Shown piece by piece: positions 53,038 to 61,958 of a DNA stretch of 64,000 nt (its first letter is position 1; the number at the start of each line of letters is the position of its first letter). The stretch is from contig CAZWPO010000003.1 in assembly GCA_964635975.1 (NCBI GenBank), positions 62,001 to 126,000 of the forward strand, written 5' to 3'. The DNA is from UBA5314 sp964635975 (GTDB taxonomy: Bacteria > Bacillota > Syntrophomonadia > Syntrophomonadales > Syntrophomonadaceae). The notes under the pieces are model-generated. The model was not told the DNA's origin, did no database searches, and worked only from the letters and a program-made list of their open reading frames with translations. The position numbers were made by a program, and so were the translations under genes.

Positions 53038-54237
53038 ATGGCAAAGGCAAAGTATGAAAGGACGAAACCCCATTTAAACATAGGGACAATCGGTCACATT
53101 GACCATGGCAAGACGACGTTGACAGCGGCGATCACCTTGACATTGTCCAAAGTAGGGGGAGCCAAAGCGACATCGTATGATGAGATCGACAAAGCGCCGG
53201 AAGAGAGAGAAAGAGGAATCACCATCAATACGGCGCACGTGGAGTACGAAACCGCCACCCGGCATTATGCCCACGTAGACTGCCCTGGTCATGCTGACTA
53301 CATAAAGAACATGATCACGGGAGCAGCGCAGATGGACGGAGCGATCCTGGTAGTATCAGGAGCCGACGGACCGATGCCGCAGACCAGAGAGCACATACTG
53401 CTGGCCCGGCAGGTAGGAGTGCCATACATTGTAGTATTCATGAACAAGATAGACATGGTAGATGACGAAGAACTGCTAGAACTGGTTGAGATGGAAGTAA
53501 GAGAACTGCTGTCCTTCTACGAGTTCCCGGGCGACGACATTCCGGTGGTAAAGGGCTCGGCATTGAAAGCGCTGGAATGCGGATGCGGAAGCCGTGACTG
53601 CGAATGGTGCGGGCACATATGGGAACTGATGGATGCGGTAGACAGTTACATCCCGCTGCCGGAAAGAGCAGTAGACCGGCCGTTCTTAATGCCTATTGAA
53701 GACGTGTTTACGATAACCGGAAGAGGAACCGTAACCACCGGCCGCGTAGAGAGAGGCCAGGTAAAGGTAGGAGACGAAGTACACATAATCGGAATGAGAG
53801 AAGACATCCGCAAGACGGTCGTAACCGGAGTAGAAATGTTCAGAAAGCTTCTTGACTATGCAGAAGCGGGAGATAATATAGGAACCCTGTTAAGGGGCGT
53901 AGACCGGAAAGAAGTAGAAAGAGGCATGGTACTGGCCAAGCCGGGTTCAATCAAGCCCTTGACCAAGTTTCAAGCCCAGGTATATGTATTGACCAAAGAA
54001 GAGGGCGGCAGACACACTCCGTTTTTCGGCGGATATCGCCCCCAGTTTTACTTCAGAACTACTGACGTAACCGGAGTGATTCAGCTGCCGGAAGGCGTAG
54101 AGATGGTAATGCCGGGTGACAACATCGAAATGGATATCGAACTGATCACCCCGATTGCGATTGAACCAGGATTGCGCTTCGCGATCAGGGAAGGCGGCCG
54201 CACCGTCGGAGCCGGCGCTGTTATCGCCATTGACTAA
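53038..54237 (+). CDS. tuf: Elongation factor Tu, copy 2
   Basis: Same 399-residue product as the gene at 36608, in the classical fusA-tuf position. By eye the 1200-bp coding sequences are identical, while flanks differ apart from AAAGGTGAGAGAC just before the start. It carries the same Cys181/183/188/191 cluster. This is probably the ancestral location, since fusA-tuf-rpsJ is nearly universal. Confidence 0.97.
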   Translation: MAKAKYERTKPHLNIGTIGHIDHGKTTLTAAITLTLSKVGGAKATSYDEIDKAPEERERGITINTAHVEYETATRHYAHVDCPGHADYIKNMITGAAQMDGAILVVSGADGPMPQTREHILLARQVGVPYIVVFMNKIDMVDDEELLELVEMEVRELLSFYEFPGDDIPVVKGSALKALECGCGSRDCEWCGHIWELMDAVDSYIPLPERAVDRPFLMPIEDVFTITGRGTVTTGRVERGQVKVGDEVHIIGMREDIRKTVVTGVEMFRKLLDYAEAGDNIGTLLRGVDRKEVERGMVLAKPGSIKPLTKFQAQVYVLTKEEGGRHTPFFGGYRPQFYFRTTDVTGVIQLPEGVEMVMPGDNIEMDIELITPIAIEPGLRFAIREGGRTVGAGAVIAID

Positions 54238-54258
54238 TTAGTTAACACCCGGGCTAAA

Positions 54259-54292
54259 GGTGGGGGACTTGAATAGAAGCAGGTCCTTCACC
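54259..54292 (+). promoter_or_regulatory. 13-bp hairpin upstream of rpsJ
   Basis: 54259-54271 pairs fully with 54280-54292 (three G:U pairs), loop of eight bases, no T-run. A possible leader structure of the S10 operon. Confidence 0.4.
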
Positions 54293-54349
54293 ACTACACA
54301 CCCGGAGGCGTGTATAAATTGATCCCAGTCTAAGGAGGTTTTAGCCATA

Positions 54350-54661
54350 GTGAGTGGGCAGCAGAAGGTAAGAATCAGACTGAAGGCATTTGACCATAAG
54401 CTCCTGGATCAGTCTTCCTTGAAAATCGTTGATACAGCCAGGAAGAACGGTTCCAGTGTTTCTGGCCCGATTCCCTTACCAACCGAAAAGAGTATTTATA
54501 CCATTTTAAGGTCGCCCCATGTCAACAAGGACTCCCGCGAGCAGTTCGAAATGAGAACGCATAAACGCCTTATTGACATATTAGACCCCAATCCAAAAAC
54601 TATTGATGCACTGATGCACCTGGATTTGCCTTCTGGCGTTGATATTGAAATCAAGCTATAG
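54350..54661 (+). CDS. rpsJ: 30S ribosomal protein S10
   Basis: 103 residues. IRLKAFDHKLLDQS and SPHVNKDSREQFEMRTHKR are family blocks. GTG start with AAGGAGGT ten bases upstream. First gene of the S10 cluster. Confidence 0.96.
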   Translation: MSGQQKVRIRLKAFDHKLLDQSSLKIVDTARKNGSSVSGPIPLPTEKSIYTILRSPHVNKDSREQFEMRTHKRLIDILDPNPKTIDALMHLDLPSGVDIEIKL

Positions 54662-54778
54662 GTTAACCCAAGGCCCAGAGACCAGTGGGAGAATAGGTTT
54701 TAAGGCCATGCATTAGAGAAGTGAAGTTGGGATCCACCTCCAACCTCTCACAATAAGATTAGAGGAGGCAATGTTTAA

Positions 54779-55417
54779 GTGGCTAAGAATTTGAGAACAG
54801 CCATTTTGGGCATCAAAGTTGGGATGACCCAAATTTTCGATGAACAGGGAAAAGCAATACCGGTCAGTGTGATTGAAGCCGGTCCCTGTACCGTACTGCA
54901 GAAGAAGAAGACGGAAGCTGACGGGTACAACGCGATTCAGGTAGGCTTTTACAACCTGAAGGAAAAATTGGCTAACAAACCCCTCAAGGGGCACTTTAAG
55001 AAGGTTAATATCAAGCCCTTGCGTTACATCAGGGAATTCCGCCTGGAAAATGTTGACGAGTATGAAATAGGCCAGGAAATTAAAGTCGAACAGTTTAACG
55101 ACGGTGACCTGGTGGATGTGGTAGGCACCTCCAAAGGTAAGGGTTTTGCCGGAGGAGTGAAAAGGCACAACTTTGCCCGCGGATCAATGGGGCATGGTTC
55201 CAAATACCATCGCCGTCCCGGTTCCCTGGGAGCAAAAGGTCCGGCCAGGGTGTTCAAAGGCCGTAAACTTCCCGGACACCTTGGTGGAGAGAGGGTCACT
55301 GTGCAGGGCTTGAAGGTAGTAAAAGTCTATCCGGACAGAAACCTGTTGCTGATAAAAGGATCAATTCCAGGCCCGAAAAAGGGGCTGGTTATTATCAAAA
55401 ACTCAGTAAAGGCCTAG
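54779..55417 (+). CDS. rplC: 50S ribosomal protein L3
   Basis: 212 residues. GIKVGMTQIFDEQG at the N-terminus and KGKGFAGGVKRHNFARG in the central extension that reaches the peptidyl-transferase centre. GTG start; AGAGGAGG upstream. Confidence 0.96.
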   Translation: MAKNLRTAILGIKVGMTQIFDEQGKAIPVSVIEAGPCTVLQKKKTEADGYNAIQVGFYNLKEKLANKPLKGHFKKVNIKPLRYIREFRLENVDEYEIGQEIKVEQFNDGDLVDVVGTSKGKGFAGGVKRHNFARGSMGHGSKYHRRPGSLGAKGPARVFKGRKLPGHLGGERVTVQGLKVVKVYPDRNLLLIKGSIPGPKKGLVIIKNSVKA

Positions 55418-55442
55418 CGTTGTATTAAGGAGGTAAGTAATG

Positions 55443-56066
55443 ATGCCGAAAGTTCCGTTATACGATATGAGCGGAGCCCAAATAGGAGAAATGGAGCTTA
55501 ATGATAGCATCTTTGGTATTGAACCCAATGAAGCTGTTCTATATGATTTCGTTAAAATGCAACTGGCCAACAAACGCCAGGGGACTTCCTCGACTAAGAC
55601 CCGTTCCGAAGTGAGCGGCGGCGGCAAAAAGCCCTTCCGCCAGAAAGGAACTGGCAGAGCCCGTGCGGGAAGTATCAGAAGTCCTTTGTGGAGAGGCGGC
55701 GGAATAATTTTTGGCCCCCGGCCACGTGATTATTCTTATCGACTGCCCCGTAAGGTGAGAAGGCTGGCTATGAAATCAGCTTTATCGAGCAAAGTTAAAG
55801 ACTCGTCTATAATTGTTGTTGATGTGCTTAATTTCGAAGAACCCAAAACCAAGCTGATGGTTCAGACCCTTGAAAATTTAAAGGCTGGGAAGAAGGCTCT
55901 GGTGGTTACAGCTGACGGCGATCAGAACATTGCAAAATCCGCGCGCAATATCCCGGGAGTAAAACCTCTGCGGGCAGACTTTGTGAATGTATACGATCTT
56001 TTAAACTATGATACGCTGCTGATCACCAAGGATGCCGTCAACCGCTTAGAGGAGGTATACGCTTAA
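55443..56066 (+). CDS. rplD: 50S ribosomal protein L4
   Basis: 207 residues. The exit-tunnel loop KKPFRQKGTGRARAGS is conserved. Two adjacent ATG codons exist; 55443 is eight bases from AAGGAGGT, 55440 only five. Stop overlaps rplW by one base. Confidence 0.95.
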   Translation: MPKVPLYDMSGAQIGEMELNDSIFGIEPNEAVLYDFVKMQLANKRQGTSSTKTRSEVSGGGKKPFRQKGTGRARAGSIRSPLWRGGGIIFGPRPRDYSYRLPRKVRRLAMKSALSSKVKDSSIIVVDVLNFEEPKTKLMVQTLENLKAGKKALVVTADGDQNIAKSARNIPGVKPLRADFVNVYDLLNYDTLLITKDAVNRLEEVYA

Positions 56067-56353
56067 TGAAAGACCATCGTGATATCATTCTAAAGCCGGT
56101 TGTTACTGAAAAAACCATGAACCTCCTGGCCGACAACAAATACACATTTGTTGTCGATAAAAGAGCCAATAAAACGGAGATTAAGAACGCCATTCAAGCC
56201 ATTTTCAATGTAAAAGTTGAAAAGGTAAACACTATGATTATTAAGGGAAAACCTAAGAGAATGGGCAGATTTGAAGGTAAGAGGCCGGACCGAAAAAAAG
56301 CTGTCGTAACGCTTAAAGAAGGCCAGAAAATCAAAATCTTCGATGGCATGTAG
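56066..56353 (+). CDS. rplW: 50S ribosomal protein L23
   Basis: 95 residues at the tunnel exit, docking site for SRP and trigger factor. KPVVTEKTMNLL and KPKRMGRFEGKRPDRKKA are conserved. GGAGGT inside the end of rplD. Confidence 0.96.
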   Translation: MKDHRDIILKPVVTEKTMNLLADNKYTFVVDKRANKTEIKNAIQAIFNVKVEKVNTMIIKGKPKRMGRFEGKRPDRKKAVVTLKEGQKIKIFDGM

Positions 56354-56391
56354 ATCGTTAGCCCGGATCAATTAAGGAGGGAATCGTAGGA

Positions 56392-57216
56392 ATGGGCATT
56401 AAAAAATATAAACCCACAACTGCAAGCAGGAGACATATGACCGGTTTAACCTTTGAGGAAATAACCAAGAGCAAACCGGAAAAAAGTTTGACAGTTCCCT
56501 TGAAGAAGAAATCCGGAAGAAACGCCCAGGGACGCGTAACTGTACGTCACCAGGGCGGAGGGCACAAACGCCTTTACCGGGTGATTGACTTCAAGAGAAA
56601 TAAAGACAATGTACCTGCCCGCGTGGCAGCTATCGAATATGACCCCAACCGTTCAGCTAATATAGCCTTGCTGCATTATCAAGACGGACACAAGGCATAT
56701 ATGATCGCTCCCAATAATTTAAAAGTAGGAGATATTGTAGTATCAGGCCCGGAAGCCGATATCAAAGTTGGCAATACCCTGGCTTTAAAAGATATCCCGG
56801 TCGGATCCTTGATTCACAACGTGGAGTTAAGACCGGGCAAAGGCGGGCAGTTGGCCCGCTCAGCCGGAACAGTCGCCCAGCTGATGGCCAAAGAAGGAGC
56901 CTATGCCCATGTAAGGCTGCCTTCCGGAGAGGTAAGACTGGTCCATGTAAACTGCCGGGCCACTATAGGCCAGGTAGGCAACCTGGAATATGAGAACCAG
57001 ACCCTGGGCAAAGCGGGAAGGTCCCGGTGGATGGGAATAAGACCTACAGTAAGAGGATCGGTCATGAATCCGGTGGATCACCCTCACGGCGGTGGAGAAG
57101 GACGGGCTCCCATAGGGAGAAAATATCCGGTATCCCCCTGGGGTAAAATTGCCATCGGTGGAAAGACCCGTAAGAAAAAGCCTTCTGACAAGATGATTGT
57201 CAGAAAACGCAAGTAA
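56392..57216 (+). CDS. rplB: 50S ribosomal protein L2
   Basis: 274 residues; needed for subunit joining and peptidyl transfer. The catalytic-centre segment VMNPVDHPHGGGEGR with the conserved His is intact. Confidence 0.97.
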   Translation: MGIKKYKPTTASRRHMTGLTFEEITKSKPEKSLTVPLKKKSGRNAQGRVTVRHQGGGHKRLYRVIDFKRNKDNVPARVAAIEYDPNRSANIALLHYQDGHKAYMIAPNNLKVGDIVVSGPEADIKVGNTLALKDIPVGSLIHNVELRPGKGGQLARSAGTVAQLMAKEGAYAHVRLPSGEVRLVHVNCRATIGQVGNLEYENQTLGKAGRSRWMGIRPTVRGSVMNPVDHPHGGGEGRAPIGRKYPVSPWGKIAIGGKTRKKKPSDKMIVRKRK

Positions 57217-57229
57217 AGGAGGTCTTTAA

Positions 57230-57514
57230 ATGACTAGATCGTTGAAAAAGGGACCTTATTGTGAAGAGAAATTGTTAAAAAGAGTCGAAGATATGAATCA
57301 AACCGGTCAGAAGAGGGTAATAAAAACCTGGTCCCGCCGGTCAACAGTATTTCCTCAGATGGTAGGCCATACCCTGGCCGTCCATGATGGAAGAAAACAT
57401 ATTCCGGTATATGTTACCGAAGATATGGTAGGACACAAACTGGGTGAGTTTGCTCCTACCAGGACCTATCGAGGTCATGCCGGGAAATCTGAAAAATCCA
57501 GCAGATCACGCTAG
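57230..57514 (+). CDS. rpsS: 30S ribosomal protein S19
   Basis: 94 residues. RSLKKGPYCEEKLLKRV and VGHKLGEFAPTRTYRGHAG are the family signatures. AAAGGAGGT upstream. Confidence 0.97.
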   Translation: MTRSLKKGPYCEEKLLKRVEDMNQTGQKRVIKTWSRRSTVFPQMVGHTLAVHDGRKHIPVYVTEDMVGHKLGEFAPTRTYRGHAGKSEKSSRSR

Positions 57515-57530
57515 AAAGGGGGAGCAACAA

Positions 57531-57872
57531 ATGGAAGCAAAAGCAATTGCTCGTTACCTGCGGCTATCCCCTTTTAAAGCGCGTCAGGTAGCAGATTTAG
57601 TGAGAGGCAAAGACGTAAAAGAAGCAGTAGGTATACTGCGCTATACCAACAAGAAAGCCTCTCCGCTGATTAACAAAGTTCTTAAATCGGCCATCGCTAA
57701 TGCCGAACATAACTATGACATGGACTCTGATGAGTTATATGTCGCAGCAATTTATATCGATGAAGGGCCTACTATTAAACGGATGCATCCCCGGGCCTAT
57801 GGAAGAGCAGATGTGAGGCGCCACAGAACCAGCCACATTACCGTGGTGCTGAAGGAAAGGGAGGTTAAGTAG
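57531..57872 (+). CDS. rplV: 50S ribosomal protein L22
   Basis: 113 residues. RYLRLSPFKARQVADLVRGK and the tunnel hairpin MHPRAYGRADVRRHRTSHI are present. ATG 57531 follows AAAGGGGGAG; upstream in-frame codons overlap rpsS. One-base stop/start overlap with rpsC. Confidence 0.95.
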   Translation: MEAKAIARYLRLSPFKARQVADLVRGKDVKEAVGILRYTNKKASPLINKVLKSAIANAEHNYDMDSDELYVAAIYIDEGPTIKRMHPRAYGRADVRRHRTSHITVVLKEREVK

Positions 57873-58546
57873 TGGGTCAAAAGGTACATCCAAAAGGATT
57901 CAGAATCGGAATTATAAGAGACTGGGACTCAAACTGGTATGCTGACCGGGATTACACCGATCTCCTTCATGAAGATTACAAGGTCCGCAATTACATCAAA
58001 ACCAGGTTTTATGCGGCAGGTATATCCAAGGTGGAGATTCAAAGAACCGGTGCCCGCATGCGGGTTACCATCCATACCGCAAAACCCGGTATCATTATCG
58101 GACGCGGGGGGACAGAGGTAGAAAATCTTAAGGTTAACCTGGCAAAAATGACCGGTAAGAATGTAAATATAAACATTCAGGAAATCCGCAAACCGGAACT
58201 GGACGCCCAGATTGTAGCTGAAAACATGGCCCAGCAATTGGAAAAGAGAGTATCTTTCCGCAGAGCCATGAAGCAGTCGGTTGGCAGAACCATGCGCATC
58301 GGCGCCATCGGCATCAAGGTAGCCATATCCGGACGTTTAGGCGGAGCTGAAATAGCCCGTACCGAATGGTACGCAGAAGGCAAGGTACCTCTGCATACCC
58401 TGCGCGCTGACATTGACTATGGTTTTGCCGAAGCAAACACGACTTATGGCAAAATTGGCATAAAGGTGTGGATCAACCGTGGAGAGATCCTACCTGAAGC
58501 TAAACAGAGGCCTAAACAGAAAGCAGTGGAGGAGGCAGAAAAATAA
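57872..58546 (+). CDS. rpsC: 30S ribosomal protein S3
   Basis: 224 residues. Type II KH domain with PGIIIGRGGTEVENL and C-terminal GRLGGAEIARTEW. GTG start overlapping the rplV stop; stop overlaps the rplP start. Confidence 0.97.
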   Translation: MGQKVHPKGFRIGIIRDWDSNWYADRDYTDLLHEDYKVRNYIKTRFYAAGISKVEIQRTGARMRVTIHTAKPGIIIGRGGTEVENLKVNLAKMTGKNVNINIQEIRKPELDAQIVAENMAQQLEKRVSFRRAMKQSVGRTMRIGAIGIKVAISGRLGGAEIARTEWYAEGKVPLHTLRADIDYGFAEANTTYGKIGIKVWINRGEILPEAKQRPKQKAVEEAEK

Positions 58547-58980
58547 TGCTTACCCCGAAAAGAGTCAAATATAGAAAACAGCATAGACCTGGTCTCAAAG
58601 GCGAGGCACATAAAGGCCATACCATAAGCTATGGCGACTATGGTTTGCAGGCCATGGATGCAGGTTGGTTGACCAACCGCCAGATAGAGGCAGCCCGTAT
58701 TGCTATTAACCGCTATATAAAGCGTGGTGGTAAACTCTGGATCAAGATTTTCCCCGACCGGCCGCTGACCGTAAAGCCGGCTGAGACTCGAATGGGAAAA
58801 GGAAAAGGCTCCCCAGAACATTGGGTGGCGGTAGTAAAACCGGGTAGAATCATGTTTGAACTATCCGGAGTAAACGAAGAGGTGGCCAAAGAAGCCATGC
58901 GCCTGGCTTCACACAAGCTTCCGATTAAGTGCAAGTTCGTAAAACGAGAAGAAATGGGTGGTGAGGCTAGTGAAAGTTAA
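58546..58980 (+). CDS. rplP: 50S ribosomal protein L16
   Basis: 144 residues; binds near the A and P tRNA elbows. Starts MLTPKRVKYRKQHRPG and contains RMGKGKGSPEHWVAVVKPGR. Confidence 0.97.
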   Translation: MLTPKRVKYRKQHRPGLKGEAHKGHTISYGDYGLQAMDAGWLTNRQIEAARIAINRYIKRGGKLWIKIFPDRPLTVKPAETRMGKGKGSPEHWVAVVKPGRIMFELSGVNEEVAKEAMRLASHKLPIKCKFVKREEMGGEASES

Positions 58981-59170
58981 GAAGTTCAAAGAATTAACTG
59001 ACGAGGAACTGGAAAAGCAGGTTTCCACCTATAAAGAAGAGCTCTTTAACCTCAGGTTCCAGCTTGCAACTGGCCAGCTTGATAACCCGATGCGCATTCG
59101 TGACGTCAGGAAGAACATAGCCAGGTGCAAGACCTTACTCAGGCAAAGAGAACTGGCAAGGGAAAATTAG
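58970..59170 (+). CDS. rpmC: 50S ribosomal protein L29
   Basis: 66 residues, two-helix protein next to L23. FNLRFQLATGQLDNPMRIR is the signature. The GTG at 58970 gives the usual MKVKKFKEL start and lies eight bases after GGTGG; it overlaps rplP by 11 bp. Confidence 0.93.
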   Translation: MKVKKFKELTDEELEKQVSTYKEELFNLRFQLATGQLDNPMRIRDVRKNIARCKTLLRQRELAREN

Positions 59171-59190
59171 GGCTAGAAGGAGGTCTAAGA

Positions 59191-59460
59191 GTGGCTGAAG
59201 AACGTGGAAACAGGAAAGTTAGAATAGGCACCGTAACCAGCAACAAGATGGAAAAAACCATTACCGTTCTGGTTGAGACAGTAAAACAGCATCCTCTTTA
59301 CAAAAAAACCGTCAGGACCAGCAAGAAATACAAGGCCCATGATGAAGATAATGAAGCTAAAATCGGCGATGTTGTAAGAATCATGGAAACCCGTCCTATA
59401 AGCAAAGATAAACGCTGGCGGCTGATCGAAATAGTTGAAAGAGCCAAGACTTTGGAATAA
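59191..59460 (+). CDS. rpsQ: 30S ribosomal protein S17
   Basis: 89 residues, OB fold. VTSNKMEKTITVLVE and KIGDVVRIMETRPISKDKRW are conserved. GTG start behind AAGGAGGT. Confidence 0.95.
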   Translation: MAEERGNRKVRIGTVTSNKMEKTITVLVETVKQHPLYKKTVRTSKKYKAHDEDNEAKIGDVVRIMETRPISKDKRWRLIEIVERAKTLE

Positions 59461-59488
59461 GGCAAGCACTTAAAGGAGGTTTAACGCC

Positions 59489-59857
59489 GTGATTCAACAG
59501 GAAACCATGCTTCAGGTAGGTGATAATACCGGAGCAAAACGGGTACTGTGCATAAAGATCCTGGGCGGGTCCATGCGTAGATACGCAACCGTTGGGGATG
59601 TAATAATTGTCAGTGTAAAGGAAGCGGCCCCTGGCGGTGTAGTTAAGAAAGGCGATGTAGTAAAAGCAGTAGTCGTAAGGACTAAGAAAGAGATCAGGCG
59701 GCCTGATGGATCTTATATCGCTTTTTCCGAGAACGCCGCGGTAATTATAGACGATAACAATAACCCGAAAGGAACCCGTATTTTCGGACCTGTAGCCAGG
59801 GAATTAAGAGATAAGAATTTTATGAAGATTGTTTCTCTGGCTCCCGAAGTTCTATAG
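59489..59857 (+). CDS. rplN: 50S ribosomal protein L14
   Basis: 122 residues, the standard length. MLQVGDNTGAKRVLCIKILGG and the C-terminal FGPVARELRDKNFMKIVSLA are conserved. GTG start after AAAGGAGGT. Confidence 0.97.
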   Translation: MIQQETMLQVGDNTGAKRVLCIKILGGSMRRYATVGDVIIVSVKEAAPGGVVKKGDVVKAVVVRTKKEIRRPDGSYIAFSENAAVIIDDNNNPKGTRIFGPVARELRDKNFMKIVSLAPEVL

Positions 59858-59874
59858 GCATTGGAGGTGGAACG

Positions 59875-60186
59875 ATGAGTATTAAAAAAGGTGATACAGT
59901 ACTGGTTCTCACCGGTAAGGATGCTGGGAAAAAGGGTAAGGTCCTGAGGGTAAGCCCAAAGGATAATAGAGTAGTAATAGAAGGCATCAATAAAGTGAAG
60001 AAGCATCAGCGTCCGAGTAGATCCCTTCCCCAGGGAGGTATCTTAAGGATTGAGGCCCCCTTGCACGCTTCCAATGTGTTGCTGGTTTGCAGCCATTGCG
60101 GCAAGCCGACGCGAATCGGCAATAAGGTGCTGGACAGCAGCGAAAAAGTTCGCGTTTGTAAAAAATGCGGAGAAATACTGGATTAA
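59875..60186 (+). CDS. rplX: 50S ribosomal protein L24
   Basis: 103 residues. KOW motif KGDTVLVLTGKDAGKKGKVL at the start; CSHCGKPTR and CKKCGEIL give two CxxC pairs that could bind zinc. Confidence 0.96.
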   Translation: MSIKKGDTVLVLTGKDAGKKGKVLRVSPKDNRVVIEGINKVKKHQRPSRSLPQGGILRIEAPLHASNVLLVCSHCGKPTRIGNKVLDSSEKVRVCKKCGEILD

Positions 60187-60215
60187 GATTATCCAAGAAG
60201 GGAGGCAAACGCCCC

Positions 60216-60755
60216 ATGGCAATGCTCTATGAGCGGTATAAGAATGAAATAGTACCGAGTTTGATGACTAAATTTGAATATAAAAACGTCATGCAGGTAC
60301 CTAAAGTTGAGCGTATTGTTCTGAACATAGGGGTCGGAGAAGCAATTCAAAACCCTAAAGCATTAGACGGAGCAGCCAATGACCTGCGCATTATCGCCGG
60401 GCAAAAGCCGGTTATTACCAGGGCCAAAAAGTCCATCGCAGGATTTAAGCTGCGTGAAGGGATGGCTATCGGATGTAAAGTGACTTTGCGTGGAGCCAGG
60501 ATGTATGATTTTTTGGAAAAGCTCATTAATCTGGCCCTGCCCCGAGTTCGCGACTTCCGTGGAGTATCACCTCAGGCTTTTGACGGCCGCGGTAATTTCT
60601 CCCTGGGAATAAAGGAACAAACCATTTTCCCGGAGATTGAATATGACAAGATAGACAAAATCAGAGGTTTGGAAGTAGTGATTGTTACTACCGCCAAGAC
60701 TGATGAGGAGGCCCGTGAGCTGTTGAGAGGCATGGGGATGCCTTTTAGATCATAG
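60216..60755 (+). CDS. rplE: 50S ribosomal protein L5
   Basis: 179 residues, exactly the usual length with the ATG at 60216 (GGGAGG ten bases upstream). VERIVLNIGVGEA and LPRVRDFRGVSP are family blocks; binds 5S rRNA. Confidence 0.97.
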   Translation: MAMLYERYKNEIVPSLMTKFEYKNVMQVPKVERIVLNIGVGEAIQNPKALDGAANDLRIIAGQKPVITRAKKSIAGFKLREGMAIGCKVTLRGARMYDFLEKLINLALPRVRDFRGVSPQAFDGRGNFSLGIKEQTIFPEIEYDKIDKIRGLEVVIVTTAKTDEEARELLRGMGMPFRS

Positions 60756-60767
60756 GAGGTTAGCGAA

Positions 60768-60953
60768 ATGGCAAAAAAAGCGATGATAGCCAAGCAACAA
60801 CGGACTCAAAAATTTGAGGTGCGCGGGTACAACCGTTGTAAGATCTGCGGGCGGCCCAGAGCTTATATGCGTAAATTTGGCATGTGCCGCATCTGTTTTA
60901 GAGAGCTGGCACATAAAGGCGAACTGCCCGGAGTTACCAAAGCCAGTTGGTAA
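60768..60953 (+). CDS. rpsN: 30S ribosomal protein S14, zinc type
   Basis: 61 residues. CKICGRP and CRICFRELA carry the four zinc cysteines of the short C+ form. Confidence 0.97.
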   Translation: MAKKAMIAKQQRTQKFEVRGYNRCKICGRPRAYMRKFGMCRICFRELAHKGELPGVTKASW

Positions 60954-60979
60954 ACTCTTAGGTAAAAGGAGGTATTGAA

Positions 60980-61378
60980 ATGGCCATGACTGATCCCATT
61001 GCCGATCTTTTAACCAGAATAAGAAATGGTAATATGGTAATGCATGAGTCTGTTGAAGTGCCCAGTTCCAGAATCAAGCTGTCTATAGCCGGGATTCTGA
61101 GAGAAGAAGGGTACATCAAGGATTATGAATATATTGAAGACGGGAAACAGGGCATTATCAGGATCTATCTAAAGTACGGGCCCAATAAGCAAAAGGTTAT
61201 CACGGGCCTTAAACGGATCAGTAAGCCCGGTCTGCGTGTCTACGTTAAGAAAGACGAGATACCAAAAGTACTGGGTGGGCTGGGTACAGCCGTGATATCC
61301 ACTTCAAAAGGCTTGATGACTGACAAGAAAGCACGCACCGCCAAACTGGGCGGAGAAGTTGTATGCTATATCTGGTAA
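60980..61378 (+). CDS. rpsH: 30S ribosomal protein S8
   Basis: 132 residues. DPIADLLTRIRNGN at the start and STSKGLMTDKKAR near the end. AAAGGAGG seven bases upstream of ATG 60980; ATG 60986 is an alternative. Confidence 0.97.
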   Translation: MAMTDPIADLLTRIRNGNMVMHESVEVPSSRIKLSIAGILREEGYIKDYEYIEDGKQGIIRIYLKYGPNKQKVITGLKRISKPGLRVYVKKDEIPKVLGGLGTAVISTSKGLMTDKKARTAKLGGEVVCYIW

Positions 61379-61396
61379 GTGGAGGAGGACTGACAG

Positions 61397-61936
61397 GTGT
61401 CTAGAATAGGCAGAAAACCGATTATTATACCCAAAGGGGTTAGCCTTACCATTGAAAATGATGTAGCTACTGTAAAAGGACCCAAAGGGACTCTTTCCCA
61501 GGCAGTTTCTCCGGACATCAGCTTTGAGCACGAAGAAGGCCAGGTAGTAGTTACAAGAGCCAGTGACGTCAAGCAGCATCGTGCATTGCATGGGCTGACC
61601 AGGGCGCTGGTAGCCAATATGGTAGAGGGTGTAACCAACGGATTTGAAAAGAAATTGGAACTGGTAGGGGTAGGATATAGAGCATCTATGCAGGGCAAAA
61701 AGCTGCTGATAAATATCGGCTTTTCCCACCCGGTTGAAATCGATCCACCGGAAGGCATTGAATTTGAAGTACCCGCAGTTACAAAAATAACTGTGCGCGG
61801 AATTGACAAACAGTTGGTGGGCAACACCGCCGCCCACATAAGAGCCATAAGAAAACCTGAACCTTATAAAGGTAAAGGCATTAAGTATGAAAACGAAGTT
61901 ATCCGCCGCAAAGTCGGTAAAGCTGGCGGTAAGTAA
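61397..61936 (+). CDS. rplF: 50S ribosomal protein L6
   Basis: 179 residues. SRIGRKPIIIPKGV and the C-terminal signature IRAIRKPEPYKGKGIKYENE. GTG start behind GGAGGAGG. Confidence 0.97.
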   Translation: MSRIGRKPIIIPKGVSLTIENDVATVKGPKGTLSQAVSPDISFEHEEGQVVVTRASDVKQHRALHGLTRALVANMVEGVTNGFEKKLELVGVGYRASMQGKKLLINIGFSHPVEIDPPEGIEFEVPAVTKITVRGIDKQLVGNTAAHIRAIRKPEPYKGKGIKYENEVIRRKVGKAGGK

Positions 61937-61958
61937 GCCAGGAAGGAAGTGAAACGAC

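Noticed and set aside
54690..54760. Imperfect hairpins upstream of rplC.
   Set aside because: Stems contain bulges and mismatches and could arise by chance; insufficient to claim a leader.
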